Origin: Thiobacillus sp.
GTDB taxonomy: Bacteria; Pseudomonadota; Gammaproteobacteria; Burkholderiales; Thiobacillaceae
NCBI GenBank assembly: GCA_019459055.1
Contig: JAIBEI010000047.1
Location: 37,786 to 101,785 of the forward strand
Reading direction: 5' to 3'
Length of the DNA: 64,000 bases
The position numbers and the translations under genes are program-made. The notes beneath the pieces are model-generated. The model was not told the origin of the DNA, made no database searches, and worked only from the letters and a program-made list of their open reading frames with translations. Shown one piece after another: positions 9,530-16,889 of this stretch (positions are counted from its first letter, which is position 1; each line of letters starts with the position of its first letter).

Positions 9530-9535
9530 TATAAT
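9530..9535 (+). promoter_or_regulatory. Consensus -10 box upstream of phoU
   Basis: A perfect TATAAT lies 31 bases before the phoU start in the only AT-rich part of this intergenic stretch. No good -35 is found at 16-18 bases upstream (TGCAAT at 9507-9512 is poor), so an activator may be needed; no PHO box was recognised. Confidence 0.45.
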
Positions 9536-9565
9536 TAAAGGCGAATTATTGGGGATACCAACACG

Positions 9566-10267
9566 ATGCCAACAGAACACACCTACAAGCAGTTTGATGC
9601 CGAGCTGGAAGCCGTGCGCGCCAGCGTGCTGAAAATGGGCGGCATGGTCGAAGAGCAAATCATCAACGCCGTCGAAGCGCTCATCTCGGGCGACATGGCG
9701 CTGGCGGAGCGGGTGGATGCAAACGACCATAACGTCAATGGACTGGAAGTCGCGATCGACGAGGATTGCACCCGCATCATCGCGCGCCGCCAGCCGACCG
9801 CATCCGACCTGCGCATGGTGATGATGGTGGTCAAGACCATCACCGACCTCGAACGCATCGGCGACGAGGCGGCCAAGATCGCCCGCATGGCCAAGCTGAT
9901 CCACCAGTCGGAGCGCATCAGCATGCCGCGCTTCTCCGAAGTCAAATATATGGCGGATATGGTGCTCGACATGCTGCGCAAGGCGCTCGACGCCTTTGCC
10001 CGTCTGGACGCCACCAAGGCAGTGGAAATCGCGCGCCAGGATCAGGCGGTGGACGAGGAATTCCGCCTCAACCTGCGCCACCTCATCACCTTCATGATGG
10101 AAGACCCGCGCACCATTTCGGTTTTCATCGACATCCTGTTCGTCACCAAGGCGATCGAGCGCATGGGCGACCACGCCAAGAACATGTCGGAATACGTGGT
10201 CTACATGGTCAAGGGCAAGGACGTCCGCCACACCTCCCTGGAAGAAATCGAAAAAGAAGTAATGTGA
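9566..10267 (+). CDS. phoU: Phosphate signalling regulator PhoU
   Basis: 233 residues, normal length. PhoU links the Pst phosphate transporter to the PhoR sensor kinase and keeps the Pho regulon off in phosphate excess. Two PhoU repeats of three helices each are visible, with metal-ligand-type motifs DLERIGDEA (about residue 93) and ERMGDHAKN (about residue 195). Here it stands alone: pstSCAB and phoBR are not in the window. It has its own -10 box and a strong terminator, so it is probably a single-gene unit. Confidence 0.96.
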   Translation: MPTEHTYKQFDAELEAVRASVLKMGGMVEEQIINAVEALISGDMALAERVDANDHNVNGLEVAIDEDCTRIIARRQPTASDLRMVMMVVKTITDLERIGDEAAKIARMAKLIHQSERISMPRFSEVKYMADMVLDMLRKALDAFARLDATKAVEIARQDQAVDEEFRLNLRHLITFMMEDPRTISVFIDILFVTKAIERMGDHAKNMSEYVVYMVKGKDVRHTSLEEIEKEVM

Positions 10268-10288
10268 TTTTTGCAGCGGTCATGCAAA

Positions 10289-10314
10289 CGGGCTCCCGCG
10301 AGGGAGCCCGTTTT
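10289..10314 (+). terminator. Rho-independent terminator of phoU
   Basis: A perfect 9-bp stem CGGGCTCCC / GGGAGCCCG with a 4-base loop is followed by TTTT, starting 22 bases after the phoU stop. Confidence 0.88.
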
Positions 10315-10330
10315 GCTTGAACGCTGCCGG

Positions 10331-10450
10331 CTTTACCCGCAAGGGGTAGGGGGTGGTTGTCCCCGCAAGGGGGAGGCCGCGGTTGTATAGCCGATGAATC
10401 GGCAACAACCACGCACTAAAGCCGCTGAAGCGTCAACAACCGCGCACTAC
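10331..10450. repeat. Composite repeat region between phoU and the yggX-like gene
   Basis: Holds TACCCGCAAGGGGTA (10334-10348), a related CCCCGCAAGGGG (10361-10372), a GCCGATGAATCGGC palindrome (about 10390-10403), and a 31-base period repeat seen twice: CAACAACCACGCACTA (10403-10418) and CAACAACCGCGCACTA (10434-10449). The last unit overlaps the stop codon of the minus-strand yggX-like gene. Parts recur in the AddA-like gene near 1334-1385. Not a CRISPR: the units are too short and the intervening sequence is itself repeat-like. Confidence 0.7.
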
Positions 10451-10722
10451 CTTGCGGGCGGCACGTAACCCGCGGCGGCATCGACGTTGCCGCCGCCGAA
10501 AAAGTAGCGCTCCATCTGTTCCATCAGATAGCTGCGTGCCTGCGCATCGGCCAGGTTGAGGCGATTTTCATTGATCAGCATGGTCTGGTGGCGCTGCCAG
10601 CCTGCCCAGGCTTCTTTCGACACGCTCTCGAAAATCTTCTTGCCCAGTTCGCCCGGCACCGGCTGGAAGGCCAGGCCCTCGGCCTCGCGCCCGAGCTTCA
10701 CACAATTCACCATCCGCGTCAT
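10447..10722 (-). CDS. Probable Fe(2+)-trafficking protein, YggX family
   Basis: 91 residues matching the YggX family along its length: [13 protein letters not shown] with the conserved Cys near residue 7, [21 protein letters not shown] in the middle, and [13 protein letters not shown] near the end. Members protect iron-sulfur clusters and limit oxidative damage, probably by binding labile iron. Start at the first Met of MTRMVNC with AGGAG upstream. It is the last gene of a long minus-strand run; its stop codon lies in a repeat unit, and the C-terminal VPPAR may be altered by it. Confidence 0.92.
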   Translation of the reverse strand: MTRMVNCVKLGREAEGLAFQPVPGELGKKIFESVSKEAWAGWQRHQTMLINENRLNLADAQARSYLMEQMERYFFGGGNVDAAAGYVPPAR

Positions 10723-10741
10723 TTTCTGCTCCTGAAAAAAA

Positions 10742-11092
10742 TCAATCGTCCGATTTTAACCCAAGCGGCTTATTGATCAGCGCGGCTTCGATTCGCCGTG
10801 CAAACACGCCCATTTCCTTGGCTGCCTGCTTGTCGCCACGCGCCTCGGCCACCGCGATGCCCTCACGGTAGGCCGCCAACGCTTCGCTCCAGGCCTCGCT
10901 GTCGGCAAGCGCCCGGCCCAGCAGCTTCCAGGCAGCGGAATACTTCGGGTCTTGCTCGACCGCGTGGCGCAGGTGCTCGGCCGCTTTGATTGCATCGCCC
11001 TGCTTGAGGTATTCGTTGCCGAGCGAGAAGCGCAGCAGCGCATTGTCGCGGCCAGCGGCCAGCATGGCTTCGAAATCGGCAATCGACGGCAT
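10742..11092 (-). CDS. TPR-repeat protein
   Basis: 116 residues, no signal peptide. About three tetratricopeptide helices pairs: residues 18-35 ([24 protein letters not shown]), 48-70 ([23 protein letters not shown]) and a third less regular one to about residue 100. The pattern is the common Trp/Leu-Gly-Tyr-Ala-Pro type of protein-protein scaffold. It lies 9 bases downstream of trkH and about 20 before the yggX-like gene, so it is in the same transcript. The partner is unknown. Confidence 0.75.
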   Translation of the reverse strand: MPSIADFEAMLAAGRDNALLRFSLGNEYLKQGDAIKAAEHLRHAVEQDPKYSAAWKLLGRALADSEAWSEALAAYREGIAVAEARGDKQAAKEMGVFARRIEAALINKPLGLKSDD

Positions 11093-11101
11093 AAACTTTC
11101 C

Positions 11102-12559
11102 TTACTTTCTCCAGAACACCGGGGTCAGCACCACCAGCAGGGTGAAAAACTCCAGCCGCCCGAGCAGCATGGCAAAGCTGCACACCCAGATCTGGAAATC
11201 CGTCAAAACGGCATAGGTGCTGGCGGGGCCGACCTGCCCCAAGCCGGGTCCGGTGTTGTTGACCATGGCCACCACCGCGGTGAACGCGGTAAAAACATCC
11301 AGCCCGGACGCAGAGAGGATGAACGACAGGATGACGATCGACGCGACATAAATGAACAGGAAGGCCAGCACCGCATAGATGATCTTATTGGGCACCGATT
11401 GCTGCCCGATCTTGGTGTGGATTTCCGCGTTGGGGTGGATCAGTTTGATCAGTTCGCGGTAGACCTGTTTGTAGAGTAGCACCGCGCGCAGCATCTTGAT
11501 GCCGCCGCCGGTGGAGCCGGAACCGGCAACGAAGCTCGACAAGAACAGCATGAACAACGGGGCGAAATAGGGCCAGACGTTGAAGTCGGTGGTGGAAAAC
11601 CCGAGCGTGGTGGCAATGGCGATGGTGTTGAATGCCGCATAGCGCAGGGCCTCGGAGAAGCCGAAATAAAATCCCTTGTACTGCAGATAGAACGCCAGCC
11701 CAAGAACGCTGGCGCCGAGCACGCCAAAGGTCCAGCGGATTTCCGCGTCGAAGCGGTAGGCCAACAGATTGCGCGTGCGAAACGCCATGAAATGGGTGGA
11801 AAAGCTGATGCCGGCGATCAGCGCGAACACCATGACGATGATTTCCAGCGCGACGGAATCGAAATAGGCCATGCTGGCGTCGTGCGAGGACATGCCGCCC
11901 AGGCTCATGACGCTGAAGGCGTGAACGACGGCATCCACCCAACTCATGCCGCCGATCCACAACGCCAGGATACAAAGCACGGTGAAGATGACGTACACCA
12001 GCCACAGCCCCTTGGCGGTTTCCGCCATGCGCGGAGTGAGCTTGCTGTCCTTCATCGGCGTCGGCGTCTCGGCCTTGAACAGCTGCCGGCCGCCGACCCC
12101 CAGCATCGGCAGCACCGCCACCACCAGCACGATCACGCCCATGCCGCCGATCCAGTGCATCTGGGTGCGCCAGATGTTGATCGACGGCGGCAGGCTGTCA
12201 AGCCCGGACAGCACGGTGGCGCCGGTGGCGGTCAGGCCCGAGACAGCCTCGAAATAGGCGTCGGTGAAGCTGAGGTCGGGCATGTACGACAGCAGCGGGA
12301 TGGTGGAAAACAGCGGCAGGATGGTCCAGATCATCACCACCAGCAGAAAGCCGTCGCGGGTGTGCAGTTCGCGCTTGCCCCTGCGGGAGAAAAGCCACAG
12401 CACCACTCCGGACAGGAAGGTGACGACGATCGCCTCGTCGTAGGCCCGGTGCGCACCATCTTGCAGCCCCAGCGAGATCGCCAGCGGCAGCAAAAATGCG
12501 GCCGAATAAAGGATCAGCACTTTCGACAGGATGTGGACGACAGGCAATATTTGCGACAT
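11102..12559 (-). CDS. Trk-type potassium uptake protein TrkH, copy 1
   Basis: 485-residue integral membrane protein of the TrkH/KtrB family, the K+-translocating subunit that works with cytoplasmic TrkA. Repeated membrane-pore-membrane units are visible; selectivity-filter-type Gly segments include LTATGATVLSG, MSLGGMSSHD, TTLGFSTTDF and NNTGPGLGQVG. It follows a second trkH of equal length, 118 bases upstream, and trkA before that. The proteins clearly share ancestry but have diverged widely, so this is an old duplication. Which copy is the main transporter cannot be told from sequence. Confidence 0.92.
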   Translation of the reverse strand: MSQILPVVHILSKVLILYSAAFLLPLAISLGLQDGAHRAYDEAIVVTFLSGVVLWLFSRRGKRELHTRDGFLLVVMIWTILPLFSTIPLLSYMPDLSFTDAYFEAVSGLTATGATVLSGLDSLPPSINIWRTQMHWIGGMGVIVLVVAVLPMLGVGGRQLFKAETPTPMKDSKLTPRMAETAKGLWLVYVIFTVLCILALWIGGMSWVDAVVHAFSVMSLGGMSSHDASMAYFDSVALEIIVMVFALIAGISFSTHFMAFRTRNLLAYRFDAEIRWTFGVLGASVLGLAFYLQYKGFYFGFSEALRYAAFNTIAIATTLGFSTTDFNVWPYFAPLFMLFLSSFVAGSGSTGGGIKMLRAVLLYKQVYRELIKLIHPNAEIHTKIGQQSVPNKIIYAVLAFLFIYVASIVILSFILSASGLDVFTAFTAVVAMVNNTGPGLGQVGPASTYAVLTDFQIWVCSFAMLLGRLEFFTLLVVLTPVFWRK

Positions 12560-12677
12560 GAGTCGATTGGTGCGTGGCGTTTACCCTTCCGCTTGCGGGG
12601 GGGTGGGCTGGATGGAAGAGCGCAGTCTCGTTGCGGCAGATCGGCTTCGGTTAGCTCGATGGTACCAGTGCTCGCCC

Positions 12678-14135
12678 TCAGCCACGCCAGAAGGCGCGGG
12701 TGAACAACACAAATACGGTGATCAGCTCAAGCCGCCCGAGCAGCATGGTAAATGCCAGAACCCAGGTCTGAAAGTCATTGAGGCCGGCGTAATTCGTCCC
12801 CGGACCGACCTCGTTGAGTCCGGGGCCGGCGTTGTTGATGCAGGCAATGACGGCAGAAAACGCGCTGACGAAATCGAGCCCGCTGGCCAGCAGCACCAGC
12901 GTCATCGTTGCGATGGTGGCGATGTACATCATGACGAAGGCCTGGATCGCGAACACGATCTGGTTGGGCACGGCATGGCCACCGATCTTGACCGGCAGTA
13001 GGGCGGCGGGATGTAGCTGGTGCTCCAGTTCGCGCACGCCCTGGCGGAGCATCAGCACCGTGCGGATCATTTTCAGGCCGCCGCCGGTGGAACCGGAACT
13101 CGCGGTGACGCAGCTCAAGAGCAGCATCCACATCGGCGCGAAAATCGGCCAGCTGTTGAAGTCGGTGCTGGCAAAGCCGCAATCGGTGGCAATCGACACC
13201 AGGTTGAAGCTGACGTGGCGCAGCGCCGTCAGGAATTCGGGATAGACACCGGCCTGCCAGACATACAGGCTGATGCCGAGGCAGCTCGCCACCACCAGCC
13301 CGAGCACGCCGACGACTTCGGGGTCATGCCGGTAGGCTGCCAGGCTGCGCTGACGGAAGGCCAGAAAATGGGTGACGAAATTGAGCGCCGCCAGCAGCAT
13401 GAAAACGATCATCACCGCCTCGATCAGCGGCGAGTCGAAATAGCCGATGCTGGCGTCGTGGGTGGAAAAGCCGCCCAGGCTCATGGTGGCGAAGGCGTGG
13501 CAAACGGCATCGAACCAGCTCATGCCGGCCAGCTTGAGCGCCACCGCGCAGAACGCGGTCAACGCGGCATACATCGCCCACAGCAGCTTGGCGGTGTCGG
13601 CGATGCGCGGGGTGAGCTTGCTGTCCTTGATCGGCCCCGGCAGTTCGGCTTTCAGCAACTGGCGACCGCCGACCCCCAACAGCGGCAGGATCGCCACCGC
13701 CAGCACAATGATGCCCATGCCGCCCAACCAGTTGAGCAGGTGGCGCCATAGGTTGAGCGAGGGCGGCAGCGTATCGAGCCCGCTCATCACGGTGGCGCCG
13801 GTGGTGGTGAGCGCGGAGATGGCCTCGAAATAGGCGTCGGTGAAGCCCATCTCCGGCGCGTAGATCAGGAAGGGCAGGGTGGCGAAGGCCGGCAGGCCGG
13901 TCCACACCAGCAGCACCAGCAGGAAGCCGTCGCGCACCTTGAGCTCCCGGCGCCAGCGCAGCCCGACCAGCCACAGCGCCAGGCCGGCGGCCAGCGTCAC
14001 GGCGAAGGACTTGTCGAACGCATGCTGCGCCGCATCGTGCGCAACAAGCGCCGTCACCAGCGGCGCCAGCATGGTGAAGGAAAAAATCAGGATCACCGGG
14101 CCGAGCACATGCAGCAGAGGCGCGAGACGGTGCAT
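12678..14135 (-). CDS. Trk-type potassium uptake protein TrkH, copy 2
   Basis: 485 residues, TrkH family, immediately downstream of trkA (6-base gap), so this is the copy most closely coupled to the regulatory subunit. Filter segments: LTTTGATVMSG, MSLGGFSTHD, TDCGFASTDF and NNAGPGLNEVG. Compared with copy 1, the third filter has Cys in place of Leu before GF and the fourth has Ala in place of Thr; these small changes next to the conserved glycines might alter ion selectivity or affinity. Both copies end in a basic FWR sequence. Confidence 0.92.
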   Translation of the reverse strand: MHRLAPLLHVLGPVILIFSFTMLAPLVTALVAHDAAQHAFDKSFAVTLAAGLALWLVGLRWRRELKVRDGFLLVLLVWTGLPAFATLPFLIYAPEMGFTDAYFEAISALTTTGATVMSGLDTLPPSLNLWRHLLNWLGGMGIIVLAVAILPLLGVGGRQLLKAELPGPIKDSKLTPRIADTAKLLWAMYAALTAFCAVALKLAGMSWFDAVCHAFATMSLGGFSTHDASIGYFDSPLIEAVMIVFMLLAALNFVTHFLAFRQRSLAAYRHDPEVVGVLGLVVASCLGISLYVWQAGVYPEFLTALRHVSFNLVSIATDCGFASTDFNSWPIFAPMWMLLLSCVTASSGSTGGGLKMIRTVLMLRQGVRELEHQLHPAALLPVKIGGHAVPNQIVFAIQAFVMMYIATIATMTLVLLASGLDFVSAFSAVIACINNAGPGLNEVGPGTNYAGLNDFQTWVLAFTMLLGRLELITVFVLFTRAFWRG

Positions 14136-14141
14136 GGAAAC

Positions 14142-15515
14142 TCAGAAGAACCCGAAACCGACCTGGAACAGCTTTTCGACCTTGGGGATGATGCGCTTGT
14201 TGAGCGCGAACAGGATGAGGTGGTCTTCTGCTTCCATCAGCGTGTCGTGGTGGGCAATCAGCACCGCGTCGCCGCGGATGATGGCGGCGATGGTCGCGCC
14301 TTCGGGCAGCGCCACGTCGCCGATGCGGCGCCCCACCACCTTGGAGGTCTTGAAATCGCCATGGATGACGATTTCGAGCACTTCCGCCGCGCCGCGCCGC
14401 AGGCTGTGCACCGCTGCCATGTCGCCACGGCGAATCTTTGACAGCAGCGGGCCGACCGTCGCCTGTGCCGGCGAAATGGCGATGTCGATCTCGCCGCCCT
14501 GCACCAGATTGACGTAGGCCGCGCGGTTGATCAGCGAAATCACCCGGTGCGCCCCCATGCGCTTGGCCAAGAGCGCCGACATGATGTTGTCCTCATCGTC
14601 GTTGGTGAGCGCGCAGAACACATCCATCGACTCGACGTTTTCCTGCTCCAGCAGCTCCTCGTCAGTGGCGTCGCCGCACAGCACCAGGGTGCGATGCAGT
14701 TTTTCGGCCAACTGGGTGCAGGTGGCCTTATTGTGATCGATCAGCTTGACCTCGTAATCGCGCTCCAGGCTCGCCGCCAGGCGCCGCCCGATGTTGCCGC
14801 CACCGGCAATCATGACCCGCTTGACCGGGCGCTCCATGCGCCGCAGCTCGCGCATGACGGCGGAAATGTCCTGCTTGCGGGCGAGGAAAAAAACCTCGTC
14901 TCCCGGCTCGATGACAGTGGTGCCCTGCGGCACGATGCCACGATTGCGCCGGTAGATCGCCGCCACCCGGGCGTCGATATCCGGCATGTGGCGGCGCAGG
15001 TCCTGCAGTTCGTGGCCGACCAGCGGCCCACCGTGATAGGCGCGCACCGCCACCAGCCGCACACGGCCGCCGGCGAAATCCAGCACCTGCAGGGCTTCCG
15101 GGTGCTCGATCAGGCGGCGCAGGGTTTCGGTGACCTCCTGCTCGGGGCTGATGATGTGGTCAACGCCGAAATGCTCGGCAAGAAAGCCGCCTTCGGTTTC
15201 CAGGAAATCGGCCGAACGGATCCGCGCGATGCGCGTTGGCACATTGAACAGGGTCGACGCGATGCGGCACGCCACCAGATTGGTCTCGTCGCTCTGGGTG
15301 ACCGCCACCAGCATGTCGGCGTCTTCCGCCCCGGCCATTTCCAGAATCGAGGGATGGGCGGCATGGCCGCGCACGGTGCGCAGATCGAAGCGGTCCTGCA
15401 GCAGCGCCAGCCGCTCGAGATCGAGGTCGACCACAGTGATGTCGTTGTTTTCGGCAACCAGGCTTGCGGCCAGGTTGGCCCCGACCTGGCCGGCGCCGAG
15501 AATGATGATTTTCAT
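14142..15515 (-). CDS. trkA: Trk system potassium uptake regulatory protein TrkA
   Basis: 457 residues, usual length. TrkA is the peripheral, nucleotide-binding gating subunit of the Trk K+ channel. Two RCK-N (Rossmann) domains are visible with GxGxxG motifs, IILGAGQVGANLA at the N-terminus and MIAGGGNIGRRLA near residue 235, each followed by an RCK-C domain (AVRAYHGGPLVGHEL; ILEIVIHGDFKTSKVVGRRI). Acidic residues ending beta-2 (VVDLDLE) suggest NAD(H) binding. It heads the trkA-trkH-trkH set and is preceded by a heptamer repeat region that separates it from the NtrX-like gene. Confidence 0.95.
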   Translation of the reverse strand: MKIIILGAGQVGANLAASLVAENNDITVVDLDLERLALLQDRFDLRTVRGHAAHPSILEMAGAEDADMLVAVTQSDETNLVACRIASTLFNVPTRIARIRSADFLETEGGFLAEHFGVDHIISPEQEVTETLRRLIEHPEALQVLDFAGGRVRLVAVRAYHGGPLVGHELQDLRRHMPDIDARVAAIYRRNRGIVPQGTTVIEPGDEVFFLARKQDISAVMRELRRMERPVKRVMIAGGGNIGRRLAASLERDYEVKLIDHNKATCTQLAEKLHRTLVLCGDATDEELLEQENVESMDVFCALTNDDEDNIMSALLAKRMGAHRVISLINRAAYVNLVQGGEIDIAISPAQATVGPLLSKIRRGDMAAVHSLRRGAAEVLEIVIHGDFKTSKVVGRRIGDVALPEGATIAAIIRGDAVLIAHHDTLMEAEDHLILFALNKRIIPKVEKLFQVGFGFF

Positions 15516-15518
15516 TAT

Positions 15519-15603
15519 GGGGTGAGGGGTGAGGGGTGAGGGGTGAGGCGGGAAACCTCGGCCTTGCCGCTTGCCGGGAGCATCGCACCCCTCACGCCTG
15601 ACG
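15519..15603. repeat. Heptanucleotide repeat element, (GGGTGAG)n with inverted arm
   Basis: Four tandem copies of a GGGTGAG heptamer run from 15519 to 15547 just upstream of the trkA start. A complementary segment containing GCACCCCTCACGCC is at 15585-15598, so a 10-bp stem can form. The same words recur at 44915, 57798 and 61634. Confidence 0.75.
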
Positions 15604-15614
15604 TCTCGCCCATG

Positions 15615-16889
15615 TCACAGGTCTTCATCGAGGCGTCGCCCATGGCGGATATTCAGCTGTTTGAGCTTGCGGTAGAGGTGGGTGCGTTCCAGTCCCGACT
15701 TGTCGGCGACCCGGGTCATGCTGCCGCCTTCCTGCTGGATCAGGTGCTCGAAATAGGTGCGCTCGAAAGCATCGCGCGCCTCGCGCAGCGGAATGTCGAG
15801 CGGGATGCCGTGGGCCACTGCGGGGGTCGACTGCTTCATCGGGGCCAGCACGCGGTTGACGTCGGCGGCGTCGATTTCGCTCGCCAGCGCGGTGACCGCC
15901 AGCGTGCGCACCACGTTGTGGAGCTGCGGCAGGTTGCCCGGCCAGTCGAAGTTGCGCAGCTGATTCAAGGCCGGCGTGGTCAACCGCCGCACCGGGCAAA
16001 CGCCTTCCTCCACCAGTTGCGCCAGCATGAAGTTGGCGATCTCGGGCACGTCCTCGCGATGCTCGCGCAACGACGGCACCTGGATGGCCAGGCTGGACAG
16101 GCGGTAATACAGGCGATTGTCGAACTCGCCCGCCGCGACCATGGGGTCGAGGCTGCGCCTGGCCGCGCACACCAGGCGCGCGCCGCTGCCCTCGATGCGG
16201 TCGAGCAGCAGCCCCAGGCCTTTCTGCTCCAGACGCGCCAGCTCGCACACTTCGGGCAGATAGAGCGTGCCGTTGCCGAGCGCCTCGACAAAGCCAAGCG
16301 GATCGGACACCAAGCGCGCGCGATCCTTGATCTCGACCCACGGACTGGCGGGCTGGTGCAGGAAACGGGCGCAGACTTCAAAGCCGCTGCCGGTCTCGCC
16401 CTGCAGCAGGACGGGCGCGGTATTGCCGGCAATCTGGGTGAGGCGTTTTTTCAGTTCGAGGATCAGCGGGCTGCGGCCGAGTGCCGACAGATCCATGCCG
16501 GGCGAACGGCGAGGCAGGGCGACGCCGCGCTTGATCGCCTTGCTGACGGTGTCGATCAGCTTGGCCAGCGAAACCGGCTTTTCCAAAAAATCGGCGGCGC
16601 CGAGCCGGGTGGCTTCGACCGCGGTATCGATGGTGCCGTGGCCGGACATCATCACCACCGGCATGGTGAGCAGGCCACCAGCCGCCCATTCCTTCAGCAG
16701 CGTCACGCCATCGGTGTCGGGCATCCAGATGTCGAGCAGGACCAGGTCCGGGCGCCGCAGGGCGCGGAAGGCGCGCGCCGCTTCCGCGTTTTCCGCCAGA
16801 TGCACGTCGTAGCCCTCGTCGGTGAGGATTTCCGACAACAACTCACGAATGCCCACTTCGTCATCGACAACGAGAATATGTCCGCTCAC
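15615..16889 (-). CDS. NtrX-like response regulator with degenerate sigma-54 AAA+ domain
   Basis: 424 residues in three parts: receiver domain (1-120) with acidic pocket DD at 9-10, phospho-acceptor Asp53 and Lys104; a shortened AAA+ domain (about 140-370); and a Fis-type helix-turn-helix at the end (GGSMTRVADKSGLERTHLYRKL). The AAA+ domain has lost key parts: Walker A reads GETGSGFE with Phe170 where Lys is needed, Walker B reads TLYLPEV with Pro212 where Asp is expected, and the GAFTGA loop that contacts sigma-54 is absent. It is therefore predicted not to hydrolyse ATP or activate sigma-54, and may act as a DNA-binding regulator with sigma-70. Start overlaps the kinase stop by 4 bases. Confidence 0.88.
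   Translation of the reverse strand: MSGHILVVDDEVGIRELLSEILTDEGYDVHLAENAEAARAFRALRRPDLVLLDIWMPDTDGVTLLKEWAAGGLLTMPVVMMSGHGTIDTAVEATRLGAADFLEKPVSLAKLIDTVSKAIKRGVALPRRSPGMDLSALGRSPLILELKKRLTQIAGNTAPVLLQGETGSGFEVCARFLHQPASPWVEIKDRARLVSDPLGFVEALGNGTLYLPEVCELARLEQKGLGLLLDRIEGSGARLVCAARRSLDPMVAAGEFDNRLYYRLSSLAIQVPSLREHREDVPEIANFMLAQLVEEGVCPVRRLTTPALNQLRNFDWPGNLPQLHNVVRTLAVTALASEIDAADVNRVLAPMKQSTPAVAHGIPLDIPLREARDAFERTYFEHLIQQEGGSMTRVADKSGLERTHLYRKLKQLNIRHGRRLDEDL

Noticed and set aside
10403..10449. Possible CRISPR-like array
   Set aside because: Only two short units, the intervening sequence is itself repeat-like, and there are no cas genes.
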